This document shows, piece after piece, positions 8,141 to 16,817 of a stretch of 55,142 bases of DNA. Below the pieces are notes generated by a model. The model was not told where the DNA came from, made no database searches, and was given only the letters and a program-made list of their open reading frames with translations. A program made the translations under genes and the position numbers. This DNA is from Lachnospiraceae bacterium (lineage in GTDB: Bacteria > Bacillota > Clostridia > Lachnospirales > Lachnospiraceae): NCBI GenBank assembly GCA_022510625.1, contig JAFLTD010000008.1, positions 1-55,142 on the forward strand, in the 5' to 3' direction. Position 1 is the stretch's first letter, and each line of letters begins with the position of its first letter.

Positions 8141-8962
8141 ATGAGTGGACTGGTCAGCATCATCGTGCCGGTATATCGGGCAGAAAGTTATATTGCCGAG
8201 ACGATTGCAATGGTTGTCAGGCAGACCTATAAAGAGTGGGAGCTGCTTCTGATAGACGACCATTCGCCGGATAACGGTGATGAGGTTATCCGTGATCTGC
8301 TCAAAACGTATGAATGCCGAAAGATTCCGGTAAAACAGAAGGGCATTCTTTCTGCGGAAGAGTATACTGACGGCACCGGACGGCGTATCGTGCTTGTGAG
8401 CAAGGAGAAGAATGAGGGCGCGGCTACAGCGAGAAATATTGGACTGGATATGGCGCAGGGCAGATATATCGCGTTTTTGGATGCAGATGACGTATGGTTT
8501 CCACGGAAACTGGATTGTGAACTGCGCTTTATGGAGGACAAGCAGGCGGGGTTTGTGTTTACCGCTTACGAGTTCGGTGATGAGAATGCACATACGACCG
8601 GTAAAAAAGTGCATGTGCCGGAAAGCCTCACATACAGGAAAGCGTTGTCGCGGACAGTGATTTTTACAACCACGGTAATGTTTGACAGGAAGATTATTCC
8701 GGACAAGCTGATGCGGATGCCTTCGGTTGAGAGTGAGGACACGGCAACTTGGTGGCAGATCTTAAGAGCGGGGTATACGGCATACGGGCTGAATGAAACG
8801 CTTGCAATTTACCGCAGGCCGCCCAAGTCTCTTTCTTCCAATAAATTTACGGCAATAAAGCGCATTTGGAATTTATATCGCAGGCAGGAAAAATTATCCG
8901 TGCTTTCCAGCGCACGTTATTTTATTTTGTGGGCGTACAGGGCAACAGTCCGGAGATTGTAG
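8141..8962 (+). CDS. GT2 family glycosyltransferase
   Basis: A 273-residue GT-A fold enzyme starting directly after the previous stop. The N-terminal SIIVPVYRAESYI, LLLIDDHSPDN and the LDADDVW motif (113-119, metal-binding DxDD) are intact, with NEGAATARNIGLD before them. It resembles TuaG/WcaA-like transferases of surface polysaccharide loci. The final part is basic and may contact the membrane. It should add one sugar to the lipid-linked repeat unit from a nucleotide donor; donor and linkage cannot be read from sequence. Confidence 0.85.
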   Translation: MSGLVSIIVPVYRAESYIAETIAMVVRQTYKEWELLLIDDHSPDNGDEVIRDLLKTYECRKIPVKQKGILSAEEYTDGTGRRIVLVSKEKNEGAATARNIGLDMAQGRYIAFLDADDVWFPRKLDCELRFMEDKQAGFVFTAYEFGDENAHTTGKKVHVPESLTYRKALSRTVIFTTTVMFDRKIIPDKLMRMPSVESEDTATWWQILRAGYTAYGLNETLAIYRRPPKSLSSNKFTAIKRIWNLYRRQEKLSVLSSARYFILWAYRATVRRL

Positions 8963-8991
8963 CAGACAGACCTGTCGAATGAGGTGTGATT

Positions 8992-10392
8992 ATGAAACGG
9001 ATAGAAACCTTAAAAAGACTTATCATATTACAGCTCTCCTTCATCGGATTACTTTTTCATACGGCAATCTATGCGTATTTCTGGTTTGAGGAATACTATC
9101 CGTACCTGCGCTTTCACGGAAAGGCCAATTTTTTCTTTAAAGGCCATATACTTATTATTTTGATCTATTTTGTGCTACTCTTTTTCTTTGCAAGCACTTA
9201 CGGCGTGTTGAAGATTGGTTATTTGAAGCCCACGGATGTATTTATCTCGGAATTTTTCTCACTGTTGTTCGCGAATGTAATCTCTTATTTTCAGATTTCC
9301 CTAATGGCGAACTGGGTTGTGCGGATTAAGCCGATCGCATTGACGATGCTGATACAGACTGTCTGCTCGATTGTGTGGGTATTTGTATGCAATACTTGTT
9401 ACTATAAGGCTTTCCCGCCAAGAACGATTCTGATCATTCACGGAGAGCGTCCTATTGATGATATTGTAGCGAGGTTTGAGTCCCGCAGGGAGAAATATAA
9501 AATCGGCAAGAGCATGAATATTTCGGAGGGCGTGGAAGCCGTAAAGAAGGAGATCCTGGGGGAGTACGGTGCAGTGGTGCTGTGGGATATCCCTGTCAGC
9601 GACAGAAATTATCTGCTGAAATTCTGCTACAGCCGTTCCGTTCGTGTATATATGATGCCGAAGATATCGGATGTTCTTGTGAAAGGTGCGGACCAGCTGC
9701 ATCTGTTCGATACGCCGATCTATCTGACGAGGGAATATGCGCTTAAAGTAGAGCAGCGGATTGCCAAGAGACTGATCGATTTGATCTGCTCGGTGCTTTT
9801 GTTGGTCATAGCGTCTCCGTTTATGGTAATTACGGCAATCGCTATCAAAGCATATGACGGAGGACCTGTATTCTATAAACAGGTCAGGTGCACAATGGGA
9901 CGCAGAGAATTCTATATTTTGAAATTCAGAAGTATGAATGTAGATGCGGAGAAAGACGGCGTGGCGAGGCTTGCCGCCAAAAATGATGCGCGTATTACAC
10001 CGGTAGGAAAGTTTATTCGGGCAACAAGGATAGACGAACTGCCGCAGCTGCTGAATATTCTGAAAGGCGAGATGTCTTTTATCGGTCCGAGACCGGAGCG
10101 CCCGGAGATCATAGACCAGTATATGGAGGAGATGCCGGAGTTCGCTTTCCGTATGAAAGTCAAAGCGGGGTTGGCAGGATATGCGCAGGTGTACGGTAAA
10201 TACAACACCACGCCCTATGATAAACTGAAACTGGATCTGACTTACATCGAGCAATATTCTGTATGGCTGGATCTGAAATTGATGCTCCTTACGCTAAAGA
10301 TTCTGATCAAGCCGGAGAGCACGGAGGGTGTGGACAGCACCCAGACTACGGCAATTCGGACGAAGTCAGAGCCGGAGAATAACAGAGGATAG
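8992..10392 (+). CDS. Polyprenyl-phosphate sugar-phosphate transferase, initiating enzyme
   Basis: This 466-residue protein should start repeat-unit synthesis by moving a sugar 1-phosphate from a nucleotide sugar to undecaprenyl phosphate. The N-terminal half has about four hydrophobic segments and a CoA-binding-like cytosolic domain (RTILIIHGERPIDDIV). The C-terminal catalytic domain begins with the re-entrant helix RLIDLICSVLLLVIASPF and carries KFRSMNVDAEKDG, the DE of RATRIDELPQLLNILKG and GEMSFIGPRPER. This is the large WbaP/WcaJ-like (PNPT fold) form. A GTG at 8986 is in frame, but GAGGTG five bases before ATG 8992 favours the latter. The next gene, a Wzz homologue, begins four bases after the stop. 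Confidence 0.9.
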   Translation: MKRIETLKRLIILQLSFIGLLFHTAIYAYFWFEEYYPYLRFHGKANFFFKGHILIILIYFVLLFFFASTYGVLKIGYLKPTDVFISEFFSLLFANVISYFQISLMANWVVRIKPIALTMLIQTVCSIVWVFVCNTCYYKAFPPRTILIIHGERPIDDIVARFESRREKYKIGKSMNISEGVEAVKKEILGEYGAVVLWDIPVSDRNYLLKFCYSRSVRVYMMPKISDVLVKGADQLHLFDTPIYLTREYALKVEQRIAKRLIDLICSVLLLVIASPFMVITAIAIKAYDGGPVFYKQVRCTMGRREFYILKFRSMNVDAEKDGVARLAAKNDARITPVGKFIRATRIDELPQLLNILKGEMSFIGPRPERPEIIDQYMEEMPEFAFRMKVKAGLAGYAQVYGKYNTTPYDKLKLDLTYIEQYSVWLDLKLMLLTLKILIKPESTEGVDSTQTTAIRTKSEPENNRG

Positions 10393-10396
10393 TTAT

Positions 10397-11374
10397 ATGC
10401 AGGGAATCAAGTATGCCGATGCGGGCATGGATATGAAAAAATTAGTACTTTGCTTTATAAGGAAAATCCGGCTTGTGTTTCTTGCCGCGGTTGTCGGTGC
10501 GGTGCTTGGCGGTTTGCTCTATGAAGTGTCACATATTGTACCGGAATCGGAGCGGGAATACCGGGCGGTAGCCAAGATATATCTAAATTTCGCTGCAGAT
10601 GAGACGGGAGAGGTTTATCAGGCGTATAACGGATATACATGGAATGATTTAATGGCGACAGACCCGATTCTTGATGAGACCATGCTGAATCTGCCGGGAG
10701 AGTATACGCGTGAGGAAGTTGTGGCCGCCATAAAAGCGGAGATATTGTCGGATCTGCGCCTTTTGACGATCACCGTCACCACCCACAACCCTGACAGATG
10801 CAGTGCGATTATGAGTGCTGTCGAACAATCTCTTGTGGAACTGGGGAACACTGCCAAAGAGTTTACACAGATCGAGGTGATACAGACGACAGAGGCAGCG
10901 TTGGTGGTGGCGGATTCCAGAACGCTTCAGGCAGTGCTTGTCGGTCTTGTAACGGCAGTGATATTGATGCTGCTCGGTATGATGTTTTACTATGTGCTCG
11001 ACGACCGCATCCTGGTGGCAAGCGACTTAAAACAAGTCACAGAAGTACCGTTTATCGGGTATGCGGGAGCAGGAGAGAGAATGAATGGGGAGTATGAAAG
11101 TAATCTGGCGTATCTGAGCGGGCAGACGGGGACAGTAGAAGTGCTTGCCGTCTCGCAGCATGATACGATATCGCAGGAGAGATGGGAAGAACTTAGTGCG
11201 GCTGACGGCGTGGTGATCGCAGTGAATTATGGGAAGGTGCACTCGGCTTTTGTCGGTTATATCATAGAGCAGCTTAGGACCAGAGGATGTCGGTTGATTG
11301 GGACGGCGATAGCCGGTGCGGATGAAAAGTTCCTGCGTAGATATTATGGACGCGCGATCGGCAGAATGAATTAG
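10397..11374 (+). CDS. Wzz-like chain-length protein with degenerate kinase-like tail
   Basis: The 325-residue protein has two transmembrane helices (about 25-42 and 178-200) flanking an extracytoplasmic region, as in Wzz/CapA polysaccharide co-polymerases. After helix two about 125 residues remain. Their end, ADGVVIAVNYGK followed by EQLRTRGCRLIGTAIAG and RRYYGR, resembles the last strand and helix of CpsD/Wzc-type tyrosine kinases, where a nonkinase surface and a Tyr-rich tail occur. No Walker A motif (GKS/GKT) is present, so it cannot be an active BY-kinase. The ATG at 10397 has AGAGGA eight bases upstream; the in-frame GTG at 10328 would overlap the preceding gene by 65 bp and is disfavoured. 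Confidence 0.8.
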   Translation: MQGIKYADAGMDMKKLVLCFIRKIRLVFLAAVVGAVLGGLLYEVSHIVPESEREYRAVAKIYLNFAADETGEVYQAYNGYTWNDLMATDPILDETMLNLPGEYTREEVVAAIKAEILSDLRLLTITVTTHNPDRCSAIMSAVEQSLVELGNTAKEFTQIEVIQTTEAALVVADSRTLQAVLVGLVTAVILMLLGMMFYYVLDDRILVASDLKQVTEVPFIGYAGAGERMNGEYESNLAYLSGQTGTVEVLAVSQHDTISQERWEELSAADGVVIAVNYGKVHSAFVGYIIEQLRTRGCRLIGTAIAGADEKFLRRYYGRAIGRMN

Positions 11375-11383
11375 AGGAAGGCT

Positions 11384-12163
11384 ATGAAGATACAGCTGTT
11401 GGTATCGGCGGTAGATAAGGATGCTGCCGCTCTGATCGGGCAAATGAATATTCGTACAGATGCAGTGATCGTGAACCAGTGTGACCGGTACGATTATGAG
11501 GAGATAGAGAATCATGGACATAAGGTTCAGGTTTTCTCTATGTCGGAGCGCGGTGTCGGGTTGAGCCGCAATACTGCTTTATTGCATGCAAGCGGGGATA
11601 TCTGCGTCTTTTCGGATGAGGATATCGTGCTCAAAGAGGATTATGAGGCACTGATTCAGAGCACGTACGAGGAACTGCCCGATGCGGACATGATCCTGGT
11701 TAATGTGCAGGTGGCACCCGCCAGGCGAACATACTGGAATGAGGATGTCCACAAGATCAGTCGGCGCAATTACGGTCGGTATCCGGCGTACAGTATCACG
11801 GCCAAACGTGACGCCCTGCTCAAGGCCAATGTACATTATTCGCTGCTCTTTGGCGGCGGGGCCAGATACAGCAACGGGGAGGACAGCCTTTTTTTGAGGG
11901 ATTGCCTGAAGGCGGGCCTGAAAATATATTCCCATACGATCTGTATCGGAGAGGAAACGGAGAGAGAATCCACATGGTTCAGCGGATACCATGAGAAATT
12001 TTTCAAAGACAGGGGAGTCCTGTATCACTATCTGTACGGGAAACTGGCATTGCCTTTAGCGTTTCGTTTTCTGTGGGTGCACAGAGATGAGATGTGCCGG
12101 GAGGTGCCGTTGCGACAGGCATATTCATGGATGAAAGCCGGTGTGCGCGAAGCTAAGGCGTAG
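11384..12163 (+). CDS. Glycosyltransferase family 2-like protein
   Basis: A 259-residue soluble protein with a GT-A-like pattern. The N-terminus MKIQLLVSAV leads to GVGLSRNTALLHASGDICVF and the probable metal-binding acidic run SDEDI (77-81). The later GGGARYSNGEDSLFL has the Glu-Asp typical of an acceptor or catalytic site in GT2 proteins. It lacks the usual N-terminal VxVPxYN signature, so it is a divergent member. It sits in a tight operon with ten-base spacing behind the Wzz-like gene. Confidence 0.75.
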   Translation: MKIQLLVSAVDKDAAALIGQMNIRTDAVIVNQCDRYDYEEIENHGHKVQVFSMSERGVGLSRNTALLHASGDICVFSDEDIVLKEDYEALIQSTYEELPDADMILVNVQVAPARRTYWNEDVHKISRRNYGRYPAYSITAKRDALLKANVHYSLLFGGGARYSNGEDSLFLRDCLKAGLKIYSHTICIGEETERESTWFSGYHEKFFKDRGVLYHYLYGKLALPLAFRFLWVHRDEMCREVPLRQAYSWMKAGVREAKA

Positions 12164-12188
12164 CAGCGGGAAAGGATAACGGCAGTCA

Positions 12189-13367
12189 ATGATTTTATAT
12201 ATCACGGTGGCGGCGGTCACGGTGCTGCTTGCGAGCATGGTGAACAACCGGCCGGTTACACAACCGTATAGGACGACAAGGCAGCAGATGTGCAATCGCG
12301 TCTGTATGTTGTCTGTTTTTGCGATTCTGTTTGCGCTGTCGGCATGCAGGCTTAATGTGGGCAATGATTATGCCAAGTACGTGGAATTTATGCATCTGGT
12401 CAACTGTGATGCCTATGTGCCCACAGAGATCGGGTTTAATCTGCTGGTCAAACTGATTTACGGGATATCCGGATTTGAGAATTATCTTCTTGTATTTGCC
12501 GTGTACGCTTTTGTGACGGTTTTTGTTTTTCTGCTGGCGATGTATGAGCAGAGCGATGATTTTCCGCTGACATTCTTTCTGTTTATGTCTCTGGGATATT
12601 ATTTTCAGACCTTCAGCACGGTGAGATATTATCTGGCGCTGGCAGTTGCACTCTATTCCATGAAATTTGTGATGCGCAGGCAGTGGGTTAGATTCGTGGT
12701 CTTGATCCTTCTGGGAGCGACTTTTCATAAGTCGCTGCTTGTAGTTATCCCGCTCTACTTTTTGGCATCCTTATCGTGGAAGAAATGGCAGCTTGCCATC
12801 GGGGCACTTTTTTGTACGACGTTTCTTTTTTGTCAGGATTTTTATCTCAAAGTTGTAGTGCTGTTGTATCCGACTTATGAGGATACGGAGTATCTGGAAG
12901 GCGGTACGAGCTATATTAATATTTTGAGATGTTTTGCCGTGTTGATTTTTGCAGGAGTGATAATGAGTTTGCGAAGCAAATCTCGCAATCGAGTTTGCTC
13001 GATTTTTTATATGCAGCGCCGTACAGGCGAACAACACGAGACGGATGCTGAGGATGACAGGCGGTTTCGTTTCTATTTCTATTTGAATTTGGGGGCGCTT
13101 GTGCTGTATGTGTTTTGCTCTTTTCTGCCGATCATATCCCGTATCGGATATTATCTGACGGTCAGCCATATATTGTTTTTGCCCATGCTCCTTGGGCGTG
13201 TGGAGAATAAGCGGTTGCATAAGATATTTCGCCTCGGTATTCTTCTGGCGGCAGTTTTGTATTTTGTCATCTATATGAGTCGGGCGGGAAATGACGGGAT
13301 CCTGATTCTGCCCTATAAGACATTTTTCTTTAACGATATGGTCAATATATTGTCGGATGTCAACTGA
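12189..13367 (+). CDS. EpsG/Wzy-like polysaccharide polymerase
   Basis: A 392-residue polytopic protein with ten or so transmembrane segments. It has features of the EpsG family: an early ACRLNVGNDYAKYVEFM with the conserved (G)xDxxxY pattern, the central YYFQTFSTVRYYLALAVALY and ATFHKSLLVVIP. It is the best candidate in the window for the Wzy-type polymerase that joins lipid-linked repeat units outside the membrane. A cytosolic loop near residues 258-300 is unusually polar and rich in Arg and Ser, and its DNA holds a terminator-like repeat (12965-13008). The start has only GGAAAGG about 13 bases upstream. Confidence 0.8.
   Translation: MILYITVAAVTVLLASMVNNRPVTQPYRTTRQQMCNRVCMLSVFAILFALSACRLNVGNDYAKYVEFMHLVNCDAYVPTEIGFNLLVKLIYGISGFENYLLVFAVYAFVTVFVFLLAMYEQSDDFPLTFFLFMSLGYYFQTFSTVRYYLALAVALYSMKFVMRRQWVRFVVLILLGATFHKSLLVVIPLYFLASLSWKKWQLAIGALFCTTFLFCQDFYLKVVVLLYPTYEDTEYLEGGTSYINILRCFAVLIFAGVIMSLRSKSRNRVCSIFYMQRRTGEQHETDAEDDRRFRFYFYLNLGALVLYVFCSFLPIISRIGYYLTVSHILFLPMLLGRVENKRLHKIFRLGILLAAVLYFVIYMSRAGNDGILILPYKTFFFNDMVNILSDVN
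12965..13008 (+). repeat. Palindromic, terminator-like element inside the polymerase gene
   Basis: Two hairpins lie in series within the coding sequence. The first pairs TTTGC with GCAAA (12968-12972 with 12976-12980), extended by GAG/CTC. The second is ATCGAG-TTTG-CTCGAT (12988-13003) followed by five more T. It encodes SLRSKSRNRVCSIFY, part of a polar loop in an otherwise hydrophobic protein, and so may be an inserted repeat that kept the frame. Confidence 0.5.
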
Positions 13368-13435
13368 CGGATGTATGGGCCGGGAGTTTAGCGTACAGTC
13401 TGAGCTAAATCATATATAATACGAGGAGGGCAAAG

Positions 13436-14311
13436 ATGACCTTCAGCATCATCGTGGTGTGCCTGAACGCGGGTGATAAACTGCGTGATACAATCGAGAG
13501 TATCCTTGACCAGACGGAGCAGGATTACGAGATTATCATCAAGGACGGCGAATCTGAGGATGAGACCACGCAGAAGTATTTAAACAGATACAGACAGGCA
13601 AAGCAGGAAGATACGGAATATGCGGTGCCCGGCGGTCGGATCAGACTGTATTGCAGTAAGGATGCGGGTATCTATGATGCCATGAATCAGGCAGTGCAGT
13701 ATGTACGCGGAGATTATGTCCTGTTCCTAAACTGCGGGGACAGCTTCTATGACAATAAGGTGCTTGAAAGCGTCAAGGAGAAGATTCTGCGAGGTGGAAA
13801 AAAGAGCGGGCAGCAGACGGTGCAGACATCAGAGAAATTACGGGCACCGTATATTTTCTACGGCAATATATACGAGCGTCTGACCGATGCGTTAGTGCAG
13901 TCCAATCCGGTCATTGATGACTTTGCATGTTACCGCAATATTCCCTGTCATCAGGCATGTTTCTATGCCGCGGAACTGCTTCGGGGGAAAGCTTTTAACA
14001 CCGATTATGCGGTGCGCGCCGATTACGAGCATTTCCTCTGGTGTTATTACAAAGCGCATGCCAAAACCGTATATATACCGATTACTGTGGCATTTTATGA
14101 AGGTGGGGGCTTTTCGGAGACAAGAGAGAATGAGAAGAGATCCCGCCGGGAGCACAGGGAGATTGTGCACAGATACATGCCCGCTGCCAAAGTGCGTAAG
14201 TATCAGCTGATCATGGCAGTGACTTTTGCTCCGCTCAGATCATGGGTCGCGAGAAATCCGTTTACGGCCAAAGCCTATCAAACCATTAAGCGCAAACTGT
14301 ACAAGCGATGA
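13436..14311 (+). CDS. WcaE-like GT2 glycosyltransferase
   Basis: The 291-residue enzyme has the compact GT-A domain seen in WcaE-like transferases: FSIIVVCLNAGDKL, EIIIKDGESEDET, then SKDAGIYDAMNQAV (74-87) and LFLNCGD (96-102), in which GIYDAMN and LNxGD replace the usual DxD surroundings. A basic C-terminal segment may lie on the membrane. It should transfer one sugar of the repeat unit in the cytoplasm. A TATAAT at 13415-13420 with a weak -35 lies just before a GAGGAGGG ribosome binding site, so a minor internal promoter is possible. Confidence 0.85.
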   Translation: MTFSIIVVCLNAGDKLRDTIESILDQTEQDYEIIIKDGESEDETTQKYLNRYRQAKQEDTEYAVPGGRIRLYCSKDAGIYDAMNQAVQYVRGDYVLFLNCGDSFYDNKVLESVKEKILRGGKKSGQQTVQTSEKLRAPYIFYGNIYERLTDALVQSNPVIDDFACYRNIPCHQACFYAAELLRGKAFNTDYAVRADYEHFLWCYYKAHAKTVYIPITVAFYEGGGFSETRENEKRSRREHREIVHRYMPAAKVRKYQLIMAVTFAPLRSWVARNPFTAKAYQTIKRKLYKR

Positions 14312-14322
14312 AGGAGAAAAAT

Positions 14323-15609
14323 ATGAAAGTACTATGGGTATGCAACATTATGCTTCCGACAATTGCCAGACAACTGGGAGTTTCCTACAGTAACAGGGAA
14401 GGCTGGCTGAGCGGGTTACTGGACCGTGTTGTGCAGGAACAGTTAGGGAATCGTATCGAGTTGGGAATAGCTTTTCCGGCGGGCGAAGAGATGGGAGATC
14501 TTCAGCGAACGATGCAGCTTAGTGAAAATATGTCCTGTCGCTGTTACGGATTTTTGGAGAATCTGGATATGCCCGAAATCTATGATCCCGCATTGGAGAA
14601 GAGATTTCAGGATATTTTGGGAGATTTTGAACCGGACATTCTGCATGTATTCGGGACGGAGTTTCCGCACTCTCTTGCGTGTATTAAGGCATATGGCCGT
14701 CCGGAGCGGACTCTGGTGGGCATACAGGGATTGTGCAGCGCCATCGCGGAAGAGTATATGGCCGATCTGCCTGTAAAGGTGCAAAGGCAGGTGACACTGC
14801 GCGACCGCATCAAGGATGACAGTATCAGACAGCAGCAGAAGAAGTTCAAGAAACGTGGGGAGCACGAGAAGGAAGCCCTTCTTTTGGCGGGGCATGTTGC
14901 GGGCAGGACGGATTTTGACCGTGCGCAGACAGCGAAGATCAATCCTTCGGCAAAGTATCATTTTCTGAATGAGACACTGCGGGGAATTTTTTATCATGAC
15001 AGATGGAAGAGAACGACATGCGAGCCTTACAGCATATTCTTAAGTCAGGGAGATTATCCTCTTAAAGGATTTCATTATCTGTTGCAGGCAATGCCGAGAG
15101 TGATGGAGCAGTTTCCCGATACGCATATCTATGTGGCGGGCAGTAATATCATCGAAGTCAGCACATTTAAGGACTGGCTTAAACTGCCGGCGTATGGCAA
15201 GTATCTCAGGAAGTTAATCAGGGAGAACCGCCTGGGTGATCATGTGACGATGCTGGGCAGACTGACTGCTGAGGAGATGAAAGAGCAATTCTTGCGCACG
15301 CATCTCTATGTGCTGCCGTCCGCGCTGGAAAATTCACCCAATTCGCTGGGTGAGGCTATGATGCTGGGTGTACCCTGTGTTGCGGCGGATGTGGGCGGCG
15401 TACATAATCTGCTGACAGACGGCGGTGACGGTATGTTATATCCGGCAGGAGATGTGGATGCGCTGGCCGACAGAATTATAGAGATCTTCACGAAGGAAGC
15501 CATAGTGGAACGCTTCTCGGACAACGCCAGAAAACATGCGCGGATGAATCATGACGCGGATCAGAACTATTACCGTCTGATGCATATTTACCGGGAGATT
15601 ATAGCATGA
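14323..15609 (+). CDS. GT4 family glycosyltransferase
   Basis: A 428-residue GT-B fold enzyme. The N-terminal domain begins KVLWVCNIMLP, the acceptor side. The C-terminal nucleotide-sugar domain has FLSQGDYPLKGFHYLLQAM (the KG motif), VTMLGRLTAEEMKEQ and the E-x7-E signature in ALENSPNSLGEAMMLG, which holds the retaining active site. The ATG at 14308 overlaps the previous stop, but AAGGAG six bases before ATG 14323 makes the latter the better start. The stop overlaps the next gene's ATG in ATGA (15606-15609), indicating translational coupling. Confidence 0.87.
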   Translation: MKVLWVCNIMLPTIARQLGVSYSNREGWLSGLLDRVVQEQLGNRIELGIAFPAGEEMGDLQRTMQLSENMSCRCYGFLENLDMPEIYDPALEKRFQDILGDFEPDILHVFGTEFPHSLACIKAYGRPERTLVGIQGLCSAIAEEYMADLPVKVQRQVTLRDRIKDDSIRQQQKKFKKRGEHEKEALLLAGHVAGRTDFDRAQTAKINPSAKYHFLNETLRGIFYHDRWKRTTCEPYSIFLSQGDYPLKGFHYLLQAMPRVMEQFPDTHIYVAGSNIIEVSTFKDWLKLPAYGKYLRKLIRENRLGDHVTMLGRLTAEEMKEQFLRTHLYVLPSALENSPNSLGEAMMLGVPCVAADVGGVHNLLTDGGDGMLYPAGDVDALADRIIEIFTKEAIVERFSDNARKHARMNHDADQNYYRLMHIYREIIA

Positions 15610-16790
15610 CTTTTACATTTGTGTCCAACTACATTAATCACCATCAGATTCCCCTGTGCGATGCCCTCTATCGAGAGCTGGGCGAGGACTATACATTTAT
15701 CCAGACTATGCCGATGGAACAGGAGCGGGTCGATATGGGGTGGAGTGTGGACATGCGCCGGCTGCCGTATGTGAAATGTCTGTATGAGTCAGAATATGAG
15801 TGCCTGAAAAGAATAGCGGAGAGCGATGTGGTGCTGTTCGGCTGGACACAGAGAGAGGATCTGGCTGCGGACAGACTGGCATCCGGCAAGCTTACGCTGC
15901 GTGTCAGCGAACGTCTCTACAGGGAGGGACAGTGGAAGGTGATTTCACCCCGTGGTCTGGCGGCCAAATACCGGGAACACATTAAATACCGCAGGCAGAA
16001 TGTGTGCATGTTATGTGCGGGCGCCTACACTGCTTCCGACTTTCAGCTGATAGGTGCTTATCCCGGCAAGATGTTTAAGTGGGGGTATTTTACTAAGCTG
16101 CGCACTTACAGTGAGGAACAGTTTGACTCCATGAAACCGCAGGACGGTGTAATGCATATCGTGTGGGCAGGCAGATTCATTCCCTTAAAACATCCGGAAT
16201 ATGCAGTGCGATTGGCGAAAACACTGCATGACAGAGGATATCAATTCTGTATGCATATGCTTGGAGACGGCGAGTTGGAGCCGAAGATCAGGCAGGATGC
16301 GGAGAGTCTGGGACTGACGGAATATTTCAGATTTTACGGATATACGGCACCGGAGCAGGTGCGGGATGTGATGGAGAAATGCCACATCCATCTTTTCACG
16401 AGTAATTATCTGGAGGGATGGGGTGCCGTGATCAATGAGGGTATGAACAGCGGCTGCGTGGAAGTGGTCAATGCGCAGGTGGGTGCCGCACCTTATCTGA
16501 TCAGGCATGGTGAGAACGGATTGGTCTATCCGAATGATCGTTATGAGAGTATGGAAGAGCTGGTTCTGAATCTTTTTGATGATTGGGATGCGTGCAAAAA
16601 GATGGGTCGTGCCGCCTATGAGACAATCCGTGACGTGTGGAATGCAGAGAACGCGGCACAGGAGCTGCTTCGTTTTACGAGAGGATTGATGCAGGGGAAC
16701 ATTATTCCCGCGGAGGAAGGACCTTTAAGCACAGCGCCGGCCATAAGTCCCCGCAGGATGTATCGGGCAATGATGGAGTCACGGCTGTAG
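15606..16790 (+). CDS. GT4 family glycosyltransferase
   Basis: A 394-residue GT-B fold protein, coupled to the preceding GT4 by ATGA overlap. It begins TFTFVSNYINHHQIPLC, a start shared by GT4 enzymes of capsule clusters in which HHQ lies in the acceptor loop. The donor domain shows VWAGRFIPLKHPEYAVRLA, the segment MHMLGDGELEPKI and the E-x7-E motif EGWGAVINEGM. The last 30 residues are variable. A retaining sugar transfer to the lipid-linked oligosaccharide is predicted; the sugar is unknown. Confidence 0.87.
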   Translation: MTFTFVSNYINHHQIPLCDALYRELGEDYTFIQTMPMEQERVDMGWSVDMRRLPYVKCLYESEYECLKRIAESDVVLFGWTQREDLAADRLASGKLTLRVSERLYREGQWKVISPRGLAAKYREHIKYRRQNVCMLCAGAYTASDFQLIGAYPGKMFKWGYFTKLRTYSEEQFDSMKPQDGVMHIVWAGRFIPLKHPEYAVRLAKTLHDRGYQFCMHMLGDGELEPKIRQDAESLGLTEYFRFYGYTAPEQVRDVMEKCHIHLFTSNYLEGWGAVINEGMNSGCVEVVNAQVGAAPYLIRHGENGLVYPNDRYESMEELVLNLFDDWDACKKMGRAAYETIRDVWNAENAAQELLRFTRGLMQGNIIPAEEGPLSTAPAISPRRMYRAMMESRL

Positions 16791-16817
16791 AATGGCCGGT
16801 GATATGGGAGAAGAACG

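Noticed and set aside
9301..10254. Open frame of 317 codons on the minus strand
   Set aside because: It lies entirely antisense to the polyprenyl-phosphate sugar transferase.
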